Both the position numbers and the translations under genes were made by a program. The notes under the pieces were generated by a model that ran no database searches, was not told the origin of the DNA, and saw nothing but the letters and a program-made list of their open reading frames with translations. 64,000 nt of DNA, taken from the NCBI GenBank assembly GCA_023139105.1, contig JAGLOF010000079.1, forward strand, positions 1 to 64,000, read 5' to 3'. Position 1 is the first letter of the stretch. Every line of letters starts with the position of its first letter. Origin of the DNA: a bacterium (GTDB lineage Bacteria; Zhuqueibacterota; QNDG01; JAGLOF01). Shown piece by piece: positions 7,863 to 16,684 of this stretch.

Positions 7863-8606
7863 CTGAAGCGAATTGCAGTTGCTACCAGTAAAGGCGGCGT
7901 CGGTAAAACAACATTAGTGACAAATCTTGCTGCCGGTCTTGCAAACAGGGGTTATAAAGTGCTTGCTGTTGATTGTGATGCCCAGGGAAATTTACAAAAT
8001 CAGTTTAATGTACGTACTGAAAAGAATCTTGGAGATCTTTTACTGGACGGTTCAATTGAGATTGCATCGGTTCGGCCCAATCTGGATTTGATCAATTCCG
8101 GGAAGCAGGGATTGGCAGATGCCGAAACGGCCTTAACGGGACGAAATTTTAGAGAGTCGGTTTTAAAAGATAGAATGGGCGGGATAGATGAATATGATGT
8201 TGTTTTTTGTGATCTTTCCCCAACAATCACATTGGTCAACACTATGGCCCTGTTCTATTGTGACTATATTTTAGTGCCTGTATCTATGTCGTTTTATGCA
8301 ATTACCGGTGCCCATCAGATATTGCATGCTGCAGAAGAGATAACCTCGCATTCGCCAATTCAACCTCTGGGAATTGTAATTAATTTATTTGATGGCCGTA
8401 CAAATCTGGCCAAAATGGTTGAAGAAGCTGTACGCGGTAAATGGGGTAATCTGGTATTTGACACGGTGTTGCGCAGAAATATTGCTGTAGAAGAAGCTCC
8501 TACTCAGCGAAAGACCATTTATGAGCATGCGCCTCGTTCTGCAGGTGCTCAGGATTTTGCAGCATTGACCGAAGAATTAATCCGGCGATTTGATTCAATT
8601 GATTAG
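7863..8606 (+). CDS. ParA/MinD-family ATPase, probably chemotaxis array partitioning (ParC-like)
   Basis: A ParA-type P-loop ATPase. The deviant Walker A, SKGGVGKTT, lies at residues 9-17 if translation starts at CTG 7863; Walker A' (VDCDAQGN) and Walker B (VVFCDLSP) follow. The first ATG/GTG/TTG start in this frame is GTG 7917, which would delete the P-loop and cannot give a working enzyme. The only ATG nearby (7846) is out of frame and soon stops. CTG 7863 follows AGGGGTGAGG closely and gives LKRIAVATSKGG, the usual start of the family. ParA-like proteins beside chemotaxis genes (ParC in Vibrio, PpfA in Rhodobacter) position chemoreceptor arrays. The cheW with a long tail follows 20 bases downstream, which supports that role. 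Confidence 0.8.
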   Translation: MKRIAVATSKGGVGKTTLVTNLAAGLANRGYKVLAVDCDAQGNLQNQFNVRTEKNLGDLLLDGSIEIASVRPNLDLINSGKQGLADAETALTGRNFRESVLKDRMGGIDEYDVVFCDLSPTITLVNTMALFYCDYILVPVSMSFYAITGAHQILHAAEEITSHSPIQPLGIVINLFDGRTNLAKMVEEAVRGKWGNLVFDTVLRRNIAVEEAPTQRKTIYEHAPRSAGAQDFAALTEELIRRFDSID

Positions 8607-8626
8607 TCAAGGGAGAGGATAGATCC

Positions 8627-9373
8627 ATGGCAAAACGAAAACTAACATCCTTTTCAGCTGATGAAGCTGATGATGCTTTCACACCAACCGTAAAAACTGT
8701 CCGGGGTGGGGATGTGAAAGAAAAAAAAGAAAAAAAAGTCAAGAACGTACCTTCTCCTGAACCTGTGGTTGAGAAAGCAGTTGAAAAGGCTCCTCCGAAA
8801 GTGGAGACCGCTCCTGTGCCTGCAGCAGAGAAGACAGTTGCTGCACCTGCCCTCTCTGTGCCTCCAGCCAAAAAGGATGAAGCTATCAACGATATACTTA
8901 AAACCAAGGCATCCAGGTCTTTGGCAACAGAGGACGATGAAGGTGAACGTTTGATTCAGCTTGTTGGTTTTTGTCTGGGAGATGAAGAATTTGGTATTGA
9001 CATTCAGGAAGTACATGAAATTAATCGTACTACGGAAATCACACCTGTCCCGCGTACACCTGATTTTGTTGAAGGTGTGATCAATTTGCGAGGCAAGGTG
9101 CTTCCTGTAATAAATATGAGAGTAAGGTTCCGTTTAGCAACCGCTGAAAAGACAAATCAGACAAGAATTGTTATTGTTGAGGCAGATGGGAAGATTGTAG
9201 GGATGCTTGTTGATTCTGTAACAGAGGTATTACGGATTTCATCGAGTACTATTGAACCACCTCCTGATATTATCTCGGGAATAGATTCTGAAAATATAAA
9301 GGGTATTGCCAAGCTGGAAAATAGGTTGCTTATATTATTGGATTTAGCAAAGGTTCTGTCAAATGTTGATTAA
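8627..9373 (+). CDS. cheW: CheW-domain protein with disordered N-terminal tail (ParP-like)
   Basis: CheW couples receptors to CheA. The C-terminal 145 residues form a complete CheW domain (LIQLVGFCLGDEEFGIDIQE, then TPDFVEGVINLRGKVLPVIN). The first ~100 residues are a Lys/Glu-rich then Pro/Ala-rich linker, absent from ordinary CheW (about 150-170 residues). The extreme N-terminus, MAKRKLTSFSADEADDAF, is basic followed by acidic, like the short peptides by which ParB-type partners stimulate ParA ATPases. ParP of Vibrio likewise joins a Pro-rich region to a CheW-like domain and works with ParC. With the ParA gene immediately upstream, this protein may tether the array to the ATPase. It is the only CheW gene in the window, so it may do both jobs. 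Confidence 0.85.
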   Translation: MAKRKLTSFSADEADDAFTPTVKTVRGGDVKEKKEKKVKNVPSPEPVVEKAVEKAPPKVETAPVPAAEKTVAAPALSVPPAKKDEAINDILKTKASRSLATEDDEGERLIQLVGFCLGDEEFGIDIQEVHEINRTTEITPVPRTPDFVEGVINLRGKVLPVINMRVRFRLATAEKTNQTRIVIVEADGKIVGMLVDSVTEVLRISSSTIEPPPDIISGIDSENIKGIAKLENRLLILLDLAKVLSNVD

Positions 9374-9459
9374 TTTTACCGTCAACTGATTCAAATGTCG
9401 TTGGTGTTAAGATTATTGACTGAACTGTATGTTTTTAAATAGTTGTAATTAGTATGTAG

Positions 9460-9477
9460 TACTGCATTAATGCAGTA
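9460..9477. promoter_or_regulatory. 18-bp perfect palindrome
   Basis: TACTGCATTAATGCAGTA is a perfect 18-bp palindrome placed 33 bases upstream of the ATG of the secreted-protein gene and ahead of the receptor genes. Its symmetry and position fit a dimeric regulator operator. It has no T-tract after it, so it is not a terminator. Confidence 0.5.
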
Positions 9478-9510
9478 GGATGTTAATTTTAAAGCACAAG
9501 GGAGAGAAAG

Positions 9511-10053
9511 ATGATCATGAACAAGCGCATTATCATGTTTGTGGCCGTTATGTTGTTAATGGTTGCTGTAGGGACAGTCGTAGGCGATGATGCTAATGCA
9601 ACCCAGTATTTGACAATGGCTAAAATGGCATTTCAGGATGCAAAAGAGGTAATAGTTTTTATCTCTGAGGCAGATTTAGCCAAAGAGAAAGACATTATTA
9701 ATCGCGCAGCTTTACAGAATAAGTTGAAAGTAAAAATTTATCTCATTGCCAATAGCATTGATGTTGGTAAACGGATGCGTGAAATTCCTAGCAACAGTAT
9801 TCTTGTTGTCTATCAATCCGAGGTTTTGCGCAAGAAATCTACACAGCTTTTCATTTTGAAGAAGTGTAAGGATAAACAGATTGCAGTCATTACCTCTTCT
9901 AATGAATATTCTGAACTTGGTGCCTTGATTGGTTTGGTCAAGACAAATGGCCGCTTTGAACTGGTTTTAAATTTGAAACAAAATAGCTGGGCAGCCACCA
10001 GGTTCCCTACTGATGTAATTGAGCGTCTCGGTATCGGGCGTGTGATTCAATAA
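9511..10053 (+). CDS. secreted protein of unknown function in the chemotaxis cluster
   Basis: The protein has 180 residues. The first 25 form a signal peptide or anchor (RIIMFVAVMLLMVAVGTVVG), so the rest should be periplasmic. The mature part alternates strands and helices; the segment IAVITSSNEYSELGALIGLV followed by GRFELVLNLKQ resembles the ligand-fold end of YfiR/DUF4154-type periplasmic proteins, but the match is weak and only by eye. A GGGAGAG ribosome site precedes ATG 9511; ATG 9517 is an alternative. It directly precedes two receptor genes, so it could present a ligand to the first receptor, whose outer domain is small. That is inference. Confidence 0.6.
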   Translation: MIMNKRIIMFVAVMLLMVAVGTVVGDDANATQYLTMAKMAFQDAKEVIVFISEADLAKEKDIINRAALQNKLKVKIYLIANSIDVGKRMREIPSNSILVVYQSEVLRKKSTQLFILKKCKDKQIAVITSSNEYSELGALIGLVKTNGRFELVLNLKQNSWAATRFPTDVIERLGIGRVIQ

Positions 10054-10101
10054 GTATAGTGATTTTGTTATTATTAAATAAATTAAAGGGAGAGCAAAAC
10101 C

Positions 10102-11604
10102 GTGCAAATTAGTCACTTGTCCCTGAAATCAAAAATAGTTGGTGCCATGACACTCCTTGTGATCTTGGTGGCCGGCTTTGTATTCCTCTACTTCCCTTCT
10201 CGACAGAATGCCCAGGCAGAACAGGCCAAGAAAAGTGAAATAGACGGTATAGCTCAAATTCTCAGCCGTGCTATAGTTGCCGGTTTGGAATTTGAAGATC
10301 TGGATACAGTTGAAAGTGTTTTGGCCGGTGTTGTCGATCGAAAAGATTTAATTAAACTTGAAGTACTTACACCTACAGGCGAATCTTTTTATGTCTATAA
10401 TACTGATGTAAAAAAAGAAGATAAAACCAATCAGTTAAGTGCCTCTTCACCGGTTATGTCCGGTGAGGATGAAATTGGCGAACTGCATCTTTCTGTCTCA
10501 CTCGCAGACCTGGAAGTGCAGAAAACATCAAATCGTCGTGCTGTATTGTTGGCTTCATTGGTCATAATAATGTTAGGCGGTATCTTTGGTTATATTGTAT
10601 CTCATACTGTTTTAAAGCCAATTTCCCGTATTCATGCCATACTTTTGAAAATTTCAGAAGGAAATGGTGACCTTACTCAGCGTATTGAAATAGATACAAT
10701 GGATGAAATCGGTAAACTGTCTACTTCATTTAATCAATTTCTACAAAATCTGGCAGATCTGATTGGTGAGGCCAGATCATCTACCGAACGTGTAGGTGCG
10801 GTTGTTGAAGAGATATCTTCTATCTCAGCACAATCTGCCTCTGGTGCGGAGACACAGACCATGCAGACGACGGAAGTGGCAGCCAGTGTACAGCAGATGA
10901 CAACGGCTATCATGGAAAACTCCAAGAATGCAACACAGACGTCGCAAATCTCCGAACGTGCAGCTGAACAGGCCCAGGAAGGTACGCAATCTATGCTCGT
11001 CACCAGGAAGGGTATGGAGGAAATTGTAAATTCCACTATAAAAACAGGTGAAATTATTACATCGCTTTCCGGCAGAGCAGAGGAGATTGGTGAGATAATT
11101 AGTGTAATTAATGATATTGCCGATCAAACCAATTTACTGGCATTAAATGCTGCTATTGAAGCGGCGCGTGCCGGTGAGCAGGGTAGGGGCTTTGCTGTAG
11201 TTGCCGATGAAGTAAGAAAACTTGCAGAGCGCACTATGAAAGCTACAGGTGAAATAAGTGTAACAATCCAAGCAATTCAGGGAGGTGCTCAGCAGGCGGC
11301 AACATCAATGAGTGAAGCTCATGATGTAGTTGAAAGCGGACGTGAAGCTACTGGTAAGACCGAATCCGTATTATCGGAAATTGTTGAGTCTGTTACTCAG
11401 GCGATGGATATGGTTACGCAAATTGCGACAGCGTCTGAAGAAATGAGTTCAGGTGCCGAAGAGATCAGTCGAAATGTAGAGACAATAAGTCATGTTACCC
11501 GTGAATCAGCTACCGGTGCGGAGCAGATGGCCCAGGTTGCTAATGTCCTTACTGATGAGACGTCTTCGTTGCGTGAATTGATGAATCGTTTTAAACTGGA
11601 TTAA
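10102..11604 (+). CDS. methyl-accepting chemotaxis protein
   Basis: A 500-residue receptor: membrane segment ~13-31, a small periplasmic domain ~35-145, a second membrane segment ~146-168, HAMP ~170-222 and a cytoplasmic signalling helix pair to the end. The tip [20 protein letters not shown] begins near residue 340 and is fully conserved. The sensor part contains [17 protein letters not shown], a pattern seen in CHASE8-like domains, so the ligand is unknown. GTG start after GGGAGAG. It shares the tip and most of the methylation helices with the receptor encoded next. Confidence 0.93.
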   Translation: MQISHLSLKSKIVGAMTLLVILVAGFVFLYFPSRQNAQAEQAKKSEIDGIAQILSRAIVAGLEFEDLDTVESVLAGVVDRKDLIKLEVLTPTGESFYVYNTDVKKEDKTNQLSASSPVMSGEDEIGELHLSVSLADLEVQKTSNRRAVLLASLVIIMLGGIFGYIVSHTVLKPISRIHAILLKISEGNGDLTQRIEIDTMDEIGKLSTSFNQFLQNLADLIGEARSSTERVGAVVEEISSISAQSASGAETQTMQTTEVAASVQQMTTAIMENSKNATQTSQISERAAEQAQEGTQSMLVTRKGMEEIVNSTIKTGEIITSLSGRAEEIGEIISVINDIADQTNLLALNAAIEAARAGEQGRGFAVVADEVRKLAERTMKATGEISVTIQAIQGGAQQAATSMSEAHDVVESGREATGKTESVLSEIVESVTQAMDMVTQIATASEEMSSGAEEISRNVETISHVTRESATGAEQMAQVANVLTDETSSLRELMNRFKLD

Positions 11605-11658
11605 TAATTACTTGTTGTATAACATCGGACATCATACTACAGAGATAAGGATTGTACT

Positions 11659-13638
11659 GTGAACTGGAACTTCTCAATCAGACAGAAATTATTAATACTG
11701 ATACTTGGGCTGAATATCCTTTTATTTGCTGTATTGGCAGTAGTTAATGTCAGGCAGACTCGTCAGAATGTCATTCGCCAGACTCAGGGAAAAGCAATGA
11801 TGGGCCTGGAATCAGTGAAGACGCAGCTTGGTGCTTTTTTCGACAGCAAGAGTACTGTGGCCTGGACATTCTCGCATAATCCGTCTATTGTACGTTGGCT
11901 ATGTGAAAATAATGAACGTTTCCCCGATATCAATGTTGATACGCATTATGTTGAAATTGTGAATTATCTGGATGCACTGGTTAAAGATGATGGTGATATC
12001 AGGTCTGCATTTATTGCAAGTGAAAAAGTTTCATTTTATTGGGATAATGAAAATTCCATAGTTGATCCTGATTATAATGTAAGTGTGCGTCCATGGTATA
12101 TTGCAATGAAAGAAGCCGGTCATCCTGTTTGGGATGTTTCTGTGGATTATTCCAGTGGCAATACATTTGTTAATTATCGTTGCCCGGTTTTTAATGATGC
12201 CGGCCAATTTATAGGTGGTTGCGGCGTGGATGTTACTCTTGAAAAATTTGCCACCATTCTTGAATCTTTAAATATTTTCAAGACGGGTAAGGCCTTCCTG
12301 CTTGCCGATGACGGCCTGATGCTCTACCATCCCCGTGCTGACTGGGTAATTAATAAAAGCTTGTCCGATTTTCAGGAAGATGGCAGTCAATTTAAAGGGA
12401 TGGATGCTGCTGCAAATGCCGTACTCTCTGGTGAGCCCGGATTAACCGAGCTTGTTTTTGAAGGTGAAAAACGTATATGGATGTATACACCTTTTAAATC
12501 CATGGGCTGGTCTCTGGTTCTGGATGTTGCTGCATCTGAGATCAATGCCCCTGTCAAAGCTGCTTTGGTCAATTTATTACTTGTTAGCGGATTGGGGCTT
12601 GTTGTATTGTTTGTAATTATCTGGAGTATTACACATTCAATAGTAACGCCGATTGATAGAATGGTTTCGCTTGTTGAGGAAATTGGCGAGGGTGAGGGAG
12701 ATTTAACTCTTCGTCTTGAATTGTCCGGAGAGAATGAACTATCTCGTCTGGGTGCAGGATTCAATAAATTTATAGAAGCATTGCATGCTATTATTGCTCA
12801 GGTGCGAGACAATGCCAGCAGAGTCTCAACTGCCACCAATCAGTTGAACATGACGGCCTCTCAGATGGCAGCGGGTATTGAAGAACAGTCTGCACAGACA
12901 TCTGAAGTTGCAGCAGCAGTACAGCAGATGACATCCGCTATTGTGCAAAATTCTGAGCATGCCTTAAAAACTGCTGAAATTGCGAGTAAGGCAACTGATA
13001 AGGCAAAGGCCGGCAGTACTGCAATGCAAGCAATGAAAAATGATATGGAGCTGATTGTCGATTCCTCAGGTAAGACAGGTGAAATTATCGGAAATCTCTC
13101 CTCAAGGGCAGATCAAATTGGTGAAATTGTACAGATGATCAATGATATTGCTGATCAAACCAACCTGCTGGCTTTGAATGCTGCCATTGAAGCGGCAAGA
13201 GCCGGTGAACAAGGGCGGGGATTTGCAGTTGTTGCCGATGAAGTGAGAAAGTTGGCTGAGCGAACCACTAAAGCAACAAAGGATATTGAAGAGACTATTC
13301 GCTCAATTCAGATAGATACACGTGATGCGGAAGAAGCAATTGTTGAATCTACTCTATTAATTAACAGAGGAAAGTCAGCAACAGTTGAGACAGAGTCTCT
13401 GTTATTGGAGATTGTTGATTCGGTTCAGGGTGCCATGGATATGGTAAGGCAGATTGCTTCGGCAACAGAGGAGATGTCTGTTGGTGCAGAAGAGATTTCA
13501 CGTAATGTTGAAACAATTAATATGGTTACAAGAGAATCTGCCGGCGGAGCAGATGAGATACGTCAGACCGCTGAGTCATTGAGTAATGAAACTGTAGCTC
13601 TCAATGGTCTTGTAGGCCGGTTTACTCTAAATGCTTAG
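11659..13638 (+). CDS. methyl-accepting chemotaxis protein with dCache sensor
   Basis: A 659-residue receptor with membrane segments at ~9-27 and ~304-327, a large outer double-Cache domain, HAMP ~330-382 and a canonical signalling domain with tip at ~499-536. The membrane-distal module carries Y139-x4-R144-x-W146-Y147 and an Asp 52 residues after the Tyr (GCGVD). This spacing resembles the amino-acid-binding dCache motif known from PctA-like receptors, so an amino acid or related amine ligand is likely. GTG start; no ribosome site problem. It lies between the other receptor and an unknown protein, in the same direction, so co-transcription is probable. Confidence 0.93.
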   Translation: MNWNFSIRQKLLILILGLNILLFAVLAVVNVRQTRQNVIRQTQGKAMMGLESVKTQLGAFFDSKSTVAWTFSHNPSIVRWLCENNERFPDINVDTHYVEIVNYLDALVKDDGDIRSAFIASEKVSFYWDNENSIVDPDYNVSVRPWYIAMKEAGHPVWDVSVDYSSGNTFVNYRCPVFNDAGQFIGGCGVDVTLEKFATILESLNIFKTGKAFLLADDGLMLYHPRADWVINKSLSDFQEDGSQFKGMDAAANAVLSGEPGLTELVFEGEKRIWMYTPFKSMGWSLVLDVAASEINAPVKAALVNLLLVSGLGLVVLFVIIWSITHSIVTPIDRMVSLVEEIGEGEGDLTLRLELSGENELSRLGAGFNKFIEALHAIIAQVRDNASRVSTATNQLNMTASQMAAGIEEQSAQTSEVAAAVQQMTSAIVQNSEHALKTAEIASKATDKAKAGSTAMQAMKNDMELIVDSSGKTGEIIGNLSSRADQIGEIVQMINDIADQTNLLALNAAIEAARAGEQGRGFAVVADEVRKLAERTTKATKDIEETIRSIQIDTRDAEEAIVESTLLINRGKSATVETESLLLEIVDSVQGAMDMVRQIASATEEMSVGAEEISRNVETINMVTRESAGGADEIRQTAESLSNETVALNGLVGRFTLNA

Positions 13639-13668
13639 AAAATTATTTTTTAATTAGAAGGCGTTGTT

Positions 13669-14403
13669 ATGGATGAAGCAAAGCGAAAGTATTTGGATGA
13701 TCTTAAGAAACAAATAGATCCCGAGATGTTGAAGAAAATGGCTGAGCATATGGGAAAAGGTGGAGACGAGAGTGCAGCAGCATATTCCGCTTTGACAACT
13801 TCTGATAGTGGCTCTTCCGGTTCCGCTTCAAATGCCGGATTTTCCGGGCCGCAATCCAATGCAGATAAATCTCGTGATCGGCGCGCTTCTGCTTTTCAGC
13901 AGCGTATTGCAGAGCGTAAACGTCAGGAATTGGTTCGTCAGCCCGATGCCTCAAATAAAGATGATGTGCGCCGGAAAGTATTTATATATTCACATAATGA
14001 TATTTGGTCCAGGATTGCAGATTCTCAGTTTAAGAATCTTGGCTTCCATGAGTCTGTTGTTTTTAAAGATTTTGAACCGATGATACGGTCGTTATTGGAA
14101 CAAGTAGGTAAGAGTGACATTACCATCATGGTTTCAATCTCATTGCTTAAAATTACTAAATTTTTAAAGGCATGGTTTAAACTTAAGGAACAGATGGCTA
14201 GCAGTGGCAAAGAAGAAGTTCTGGCATCTGTTGAATATGTACTACTTGTAGAGACAATGCGCCAGGTTCCTGATGAGATAATTCAAATTATCGGTATGGA
14301 TCGTATTATTAATATTACCGATGAAATACAAGATAACCGGGAAAAAATTTGTGTACTTTTAAATAAAAAGAGTGCGGACTCTTCCGGTACTCCAGCTTCC
14401 TGA
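13669..14403 (+). CDS. unknown chemotaxis-cluster protein, possible degenerate receiver domain
   Basis: I do not recognise this 244-residue protein. Residues ~1-100 are charged and Ser/Gly-rich and probably disordered, with a predicted amphipathic start (KRKYLDDLKKQIDPEMLKKM). Residues ~102-235 look folded: KVFIYSHNDIWSRIADSQF, a long central helix and INITDEIQDNREKICVLLNK. The order of short hydrophobic strands and helices, and the closing strand-helix, recall a receiver fold without the catalytic Asp pair and phosphoacceptor. It lies between a receptor and a cheY-like gene, ahead of cheA, so an array adaptor or CheA-associated role is a reasonable guess. The gene is intact and has an AGAAGG ribosome site. 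Confidence 0.6.
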   Translation: MDEAKRKYLDDLKKQIDPEMLKKMAEHMGKGGDESAAAYSALTTSDSGSSGSASNAGFSGPQSNADKSRDRRASAFQQRIAERKRQELVRQPDASNKDDVRRKVFIYSHNDIWSRIADSQFKNLGFHESVVFKDFEPMIRSLLEQVGKSDITIMVSISLLKITKFLKAWFKLKEQMASSGKEEVLASVEYVLLVETMRQVPDEIIQIIGMDRIINITDEIQDNREKICVLLNKKSADSSGTPAS

Positions 14404-14415
14404 CAGGAGAAAAAG

Positions 14416-14796
14416 ATGAAACGTGTATTAATTGTTGATGATGAACAAATTGTTCTTGAAGTTCTTCAAAGAATCCTTAACCGCATTGGTTATCAAACTG
14501 TAGTTATTGGATCAGGGCAGGAAGCATTGAAACAATTTGATAATGAAGAGTTTGATCTTGTACTTTTGGATGTGTTAATGCCTGAATTTAATGGTTTTGA
14601 TATTGCAAAGAAGATGAAAAAAGCCAAGCCTGATCAGAAGATTATTATGGTAACCGGTCTTGGAGAAGATGCGGCTGTTCATCAAGCGGGAGCTGAAAAT
14701 GTGCCTGTGGATAATGTACTTTCAAAGCCTTTTTCATTTGAAAAAGTAAAAAATATTTTAGAGGATACGCTGGGCACAACAGTTGTTATGCCTTAG
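14416..14796 (+). CDS. single-domain response regulator (CheY-like)
   Basis: A 126-residue receiver with D8/D9, phosphoacceptor D52 (LLDVLMPEFNG), the Thr of MVTG and the Lys of LSKPF. It starts 12 bases after the unknown protein and ends 59 bases before cheA, so CheA is its likely kinase. The alpha4-beta5 face differs from the CheY at 7057, which makes it a candidate phosphate sink or a regulator of a non-motor target. Confidence 0.88.
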   Translation: MKRVLIVDDEQIVLEVLQRILNRIGYQTVVIGSGQEALKQFDNEEFDLVLLDVLMPEFNGFDIAKKMKKAKPDQKIIMVTGLGEDAAVHQAGAENVPVDNVLSKPFSFEKVKNILEDTLGTTVVMP

Positions 14797-14855
14797 GTAT
14801 TGGGGATAGAGAAAGAATAGTCGTTCATTGATTATTGTACTAGAGGGGAAACATT

Positions 14856-16631
14856 ATGCAAGCCATTATGTCAGATCCGGAGTTAATTAAAGAATTCTTA
14901 ACGGAAACCAATGAGCTGTTGGAAAATCTGGATAATGATCTTGTCAGTCTTGAGACTGATCCGCAGAATAATGAACTGCTGAATCGAATATTCAGAGCAA
15001 TTCATACTATAAAAGGAACATCCAGTTTCCTGGGATTTGATCAACTTGTTGAGATTGGTCATGTATCTGAAGATGTTTTGAGCATGCTCCGTGACGGCAC
15101 TCGCATTATAACGCAGGAAGTAATGGATATTCTTTTGAGTGCAGTGGATGTTGTTAAACTACTGGTCAGGCAAATTGAGGATAATGATTTTCAGACAATC
15201 GACATGACCGTTGAGATAGCCGAACTGACAAGGGTAAAGAGTGGTGAATTAGGTGATCCTGATCAGTCAGATGTTCCTGAAGAAGAAATTGCTGTTGGGG
15301 AGCCTTCTCCTGAAGAGACAGTTCCTGAGCAGGAAATAGAGCCTGATAAGCCGGATTCTACTGTAGCTCCAACATCTGCTACACCTGTGTCTGTTCAGGA
15401 AAAAAAACCTGCAGCTGCTGTTAAAGCACCTGCCACTATTGAAAAGGGTGGCGGTACAATTCGTGTTGCGGTTGAACGGCTGGATGATCTGATGAACCTG
15501 GTGGGGGAACTGGTTCTTGAGAGAAACCGTCTGCTTCAGATAAATCGTGAAATCCGTCTTCAGTCAAACGCCAGTGAATTTATTGACAAGATTGCCGAGA
15601 CAGCTGAGAAAGTTCATTTTGTAACTAATGAATTACAGCTTTCTGTGTTGAAGACTCGTATGACACCAATTGACAGACTTTTCAAGAAATTCCCTCGGAT
15701 GATAAGGGATATGGGCAGGGATATGAAGAAGGACGTAGAGTTGATTGTGTCCGGGGGGGAGACTGAACTTGATAAAACAGTTCTTGATCAGTTGGGTGAT
15801 CCACTGGTGCATTTACTTCGTAACTGTATAGATCACGGTCTGGAGACTGCTCAGGAACGTGTTGCCAAGGGTAAGACAAAGGCAGGCAAAGTCCAGCTAT
15901 CTGCTCAGCAAGAAGGTAATCATATTATTATTTCTGTTAAAGACGATGGTCGTGGTTTGAATATTGAAAAGATTAAACAAAAAGCTCTGTCAAATGAATT
16001 AGTCTCGTCTCAGCAAATGGTTAATATGTCCAGGCAGGATATTTTCCAGTTAATTTTTGAACCTGGTTTCAGTACTGCTGATAAGGTCTCAAATATCTCG
16101 GGGCGTGGAGTTGGTATGGACGTGGTTCGTACCAATATCCGTAAACTAAATGGTATTATTGAGCTGCAGAGTGAGCCTGATCTTGGTACTGAAGTTGTTC
16201 TTAAGCTTCCATTGACACTTGCAATAATGCAATCTCTAATGGTAAAGAGTCAAGGTGAGATTTATGCAGTCCCCCTTGCATCGGTAATTGAGACATTCCG
16301 TATAGACCAATCTCAGATTAAAAAAATAGATCAGCATGATGTAATATGTCATCGTGACTCGGTCATTCCTCTGTTTTATCTGGATCGCTTAATGGATTTG
16401 GATATAGCGGAAAAGATTGAGGACGAAGGTGCATATGTAGTATTAATAGGTGTAGCGGAAAAACGTTATGGATTAGTTGTTTCCAAGCTATTGGGGCAAG
16501 AGGAAGTTGTTATTAAATCTCTGGGCGAGTTTCTTGGAAATATACCGGGAATAGCCGGAGGTACTATTACTGGTGACGGTCGAGTTCGCCTTATTATTGA
16601 CTCCGGATCTGTAGCGGAGTTGTTGAGTTAA
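14856..16631 (+). CDS. cheA: chemotaxis histidine kinase CheA
   Basis: CheA autophosphorylates and passes phosphate to CheY and CheB. The 591-residue protein has P1 with H50 in AIHTIKGTSSFLGF, an acidic Pro-rich linker ~125-200, the dimerisation helices (LDDLMNLVGELVLERNRL) and the ATPase domain with N box near 318 (HLLRNCIDHGLE), DDGRGL near 365 and GRGVGMDVV near 416. A C-terminal CheW-like P5 runs from ~455. No separate P2 docking domain can be seen: the linker is only ~75 residues and low-complexity. AGGGG precedes ATG 14856; ATG 14868 is an alternative. cheR follows 53 bases later. Confidence 0.96.
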   Translation: MQAIMSDPELIKEFLTETNELLENLDNDLVSLETDPQNNELLNRIFRAIHTIKGTSSFLGFDQLVEIGHVSEDVLSMLRDGTRIITQEVMDILLSAVDVVKLLVRQIEDNDFQTIDMTVEIAELTRVKSGELGDPDQSDVPEEEIAVGEPSPEETVPEQEIEPDKPDSTVAPTSATPVSVQEKKPAAAVKAPATIEKGGGTIRVAVERLDDLMNLVGELVLERNRLLQINREIRLQSNASEFIDKIAETAEKVHFVTNELQLSVLKTRMTPIDRLFKKFPRMIRDMGRDMKKDVELIVSGGETELDKTVLDQLGDPLVHLLRNCIDHGLETAQERVAKGKTKAGKVQLSAQQEGNHIIISVKDDGRGLNIEKIKQKALSNELVSSQQMVNMSRQDIFQLIFEPGFSTADKVSNISGRGVGMDVVRTNIRKLNGIIELQSEPDLGTEVVLKLPLTLAIMQSLMVKSQGEIYAVPLASVIETFRIDQSQIKKIDQHDVICHRDSVIPLFYLDRLMDLDIAEKIEDEGAYVVLIGVAEKRYGLVVSKLLGQEEVVIKSLGEFLGNIPGIAGGTITGDGRVRLIIDSGSVAELLS

Positions 16632-16684
16632 AAAACAGGAATATTGAGTTAAAGATTGCTCATAACTATGATAGGATTCCTTCT

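Noticed and set aside
16632-16684. Possible sigma-28 promoter before cheR (TAAAGATT ... TGATAGG)
   Set aside because: The -10 part does not match GCCGATAA in register; spacing to GATA is two bases short.
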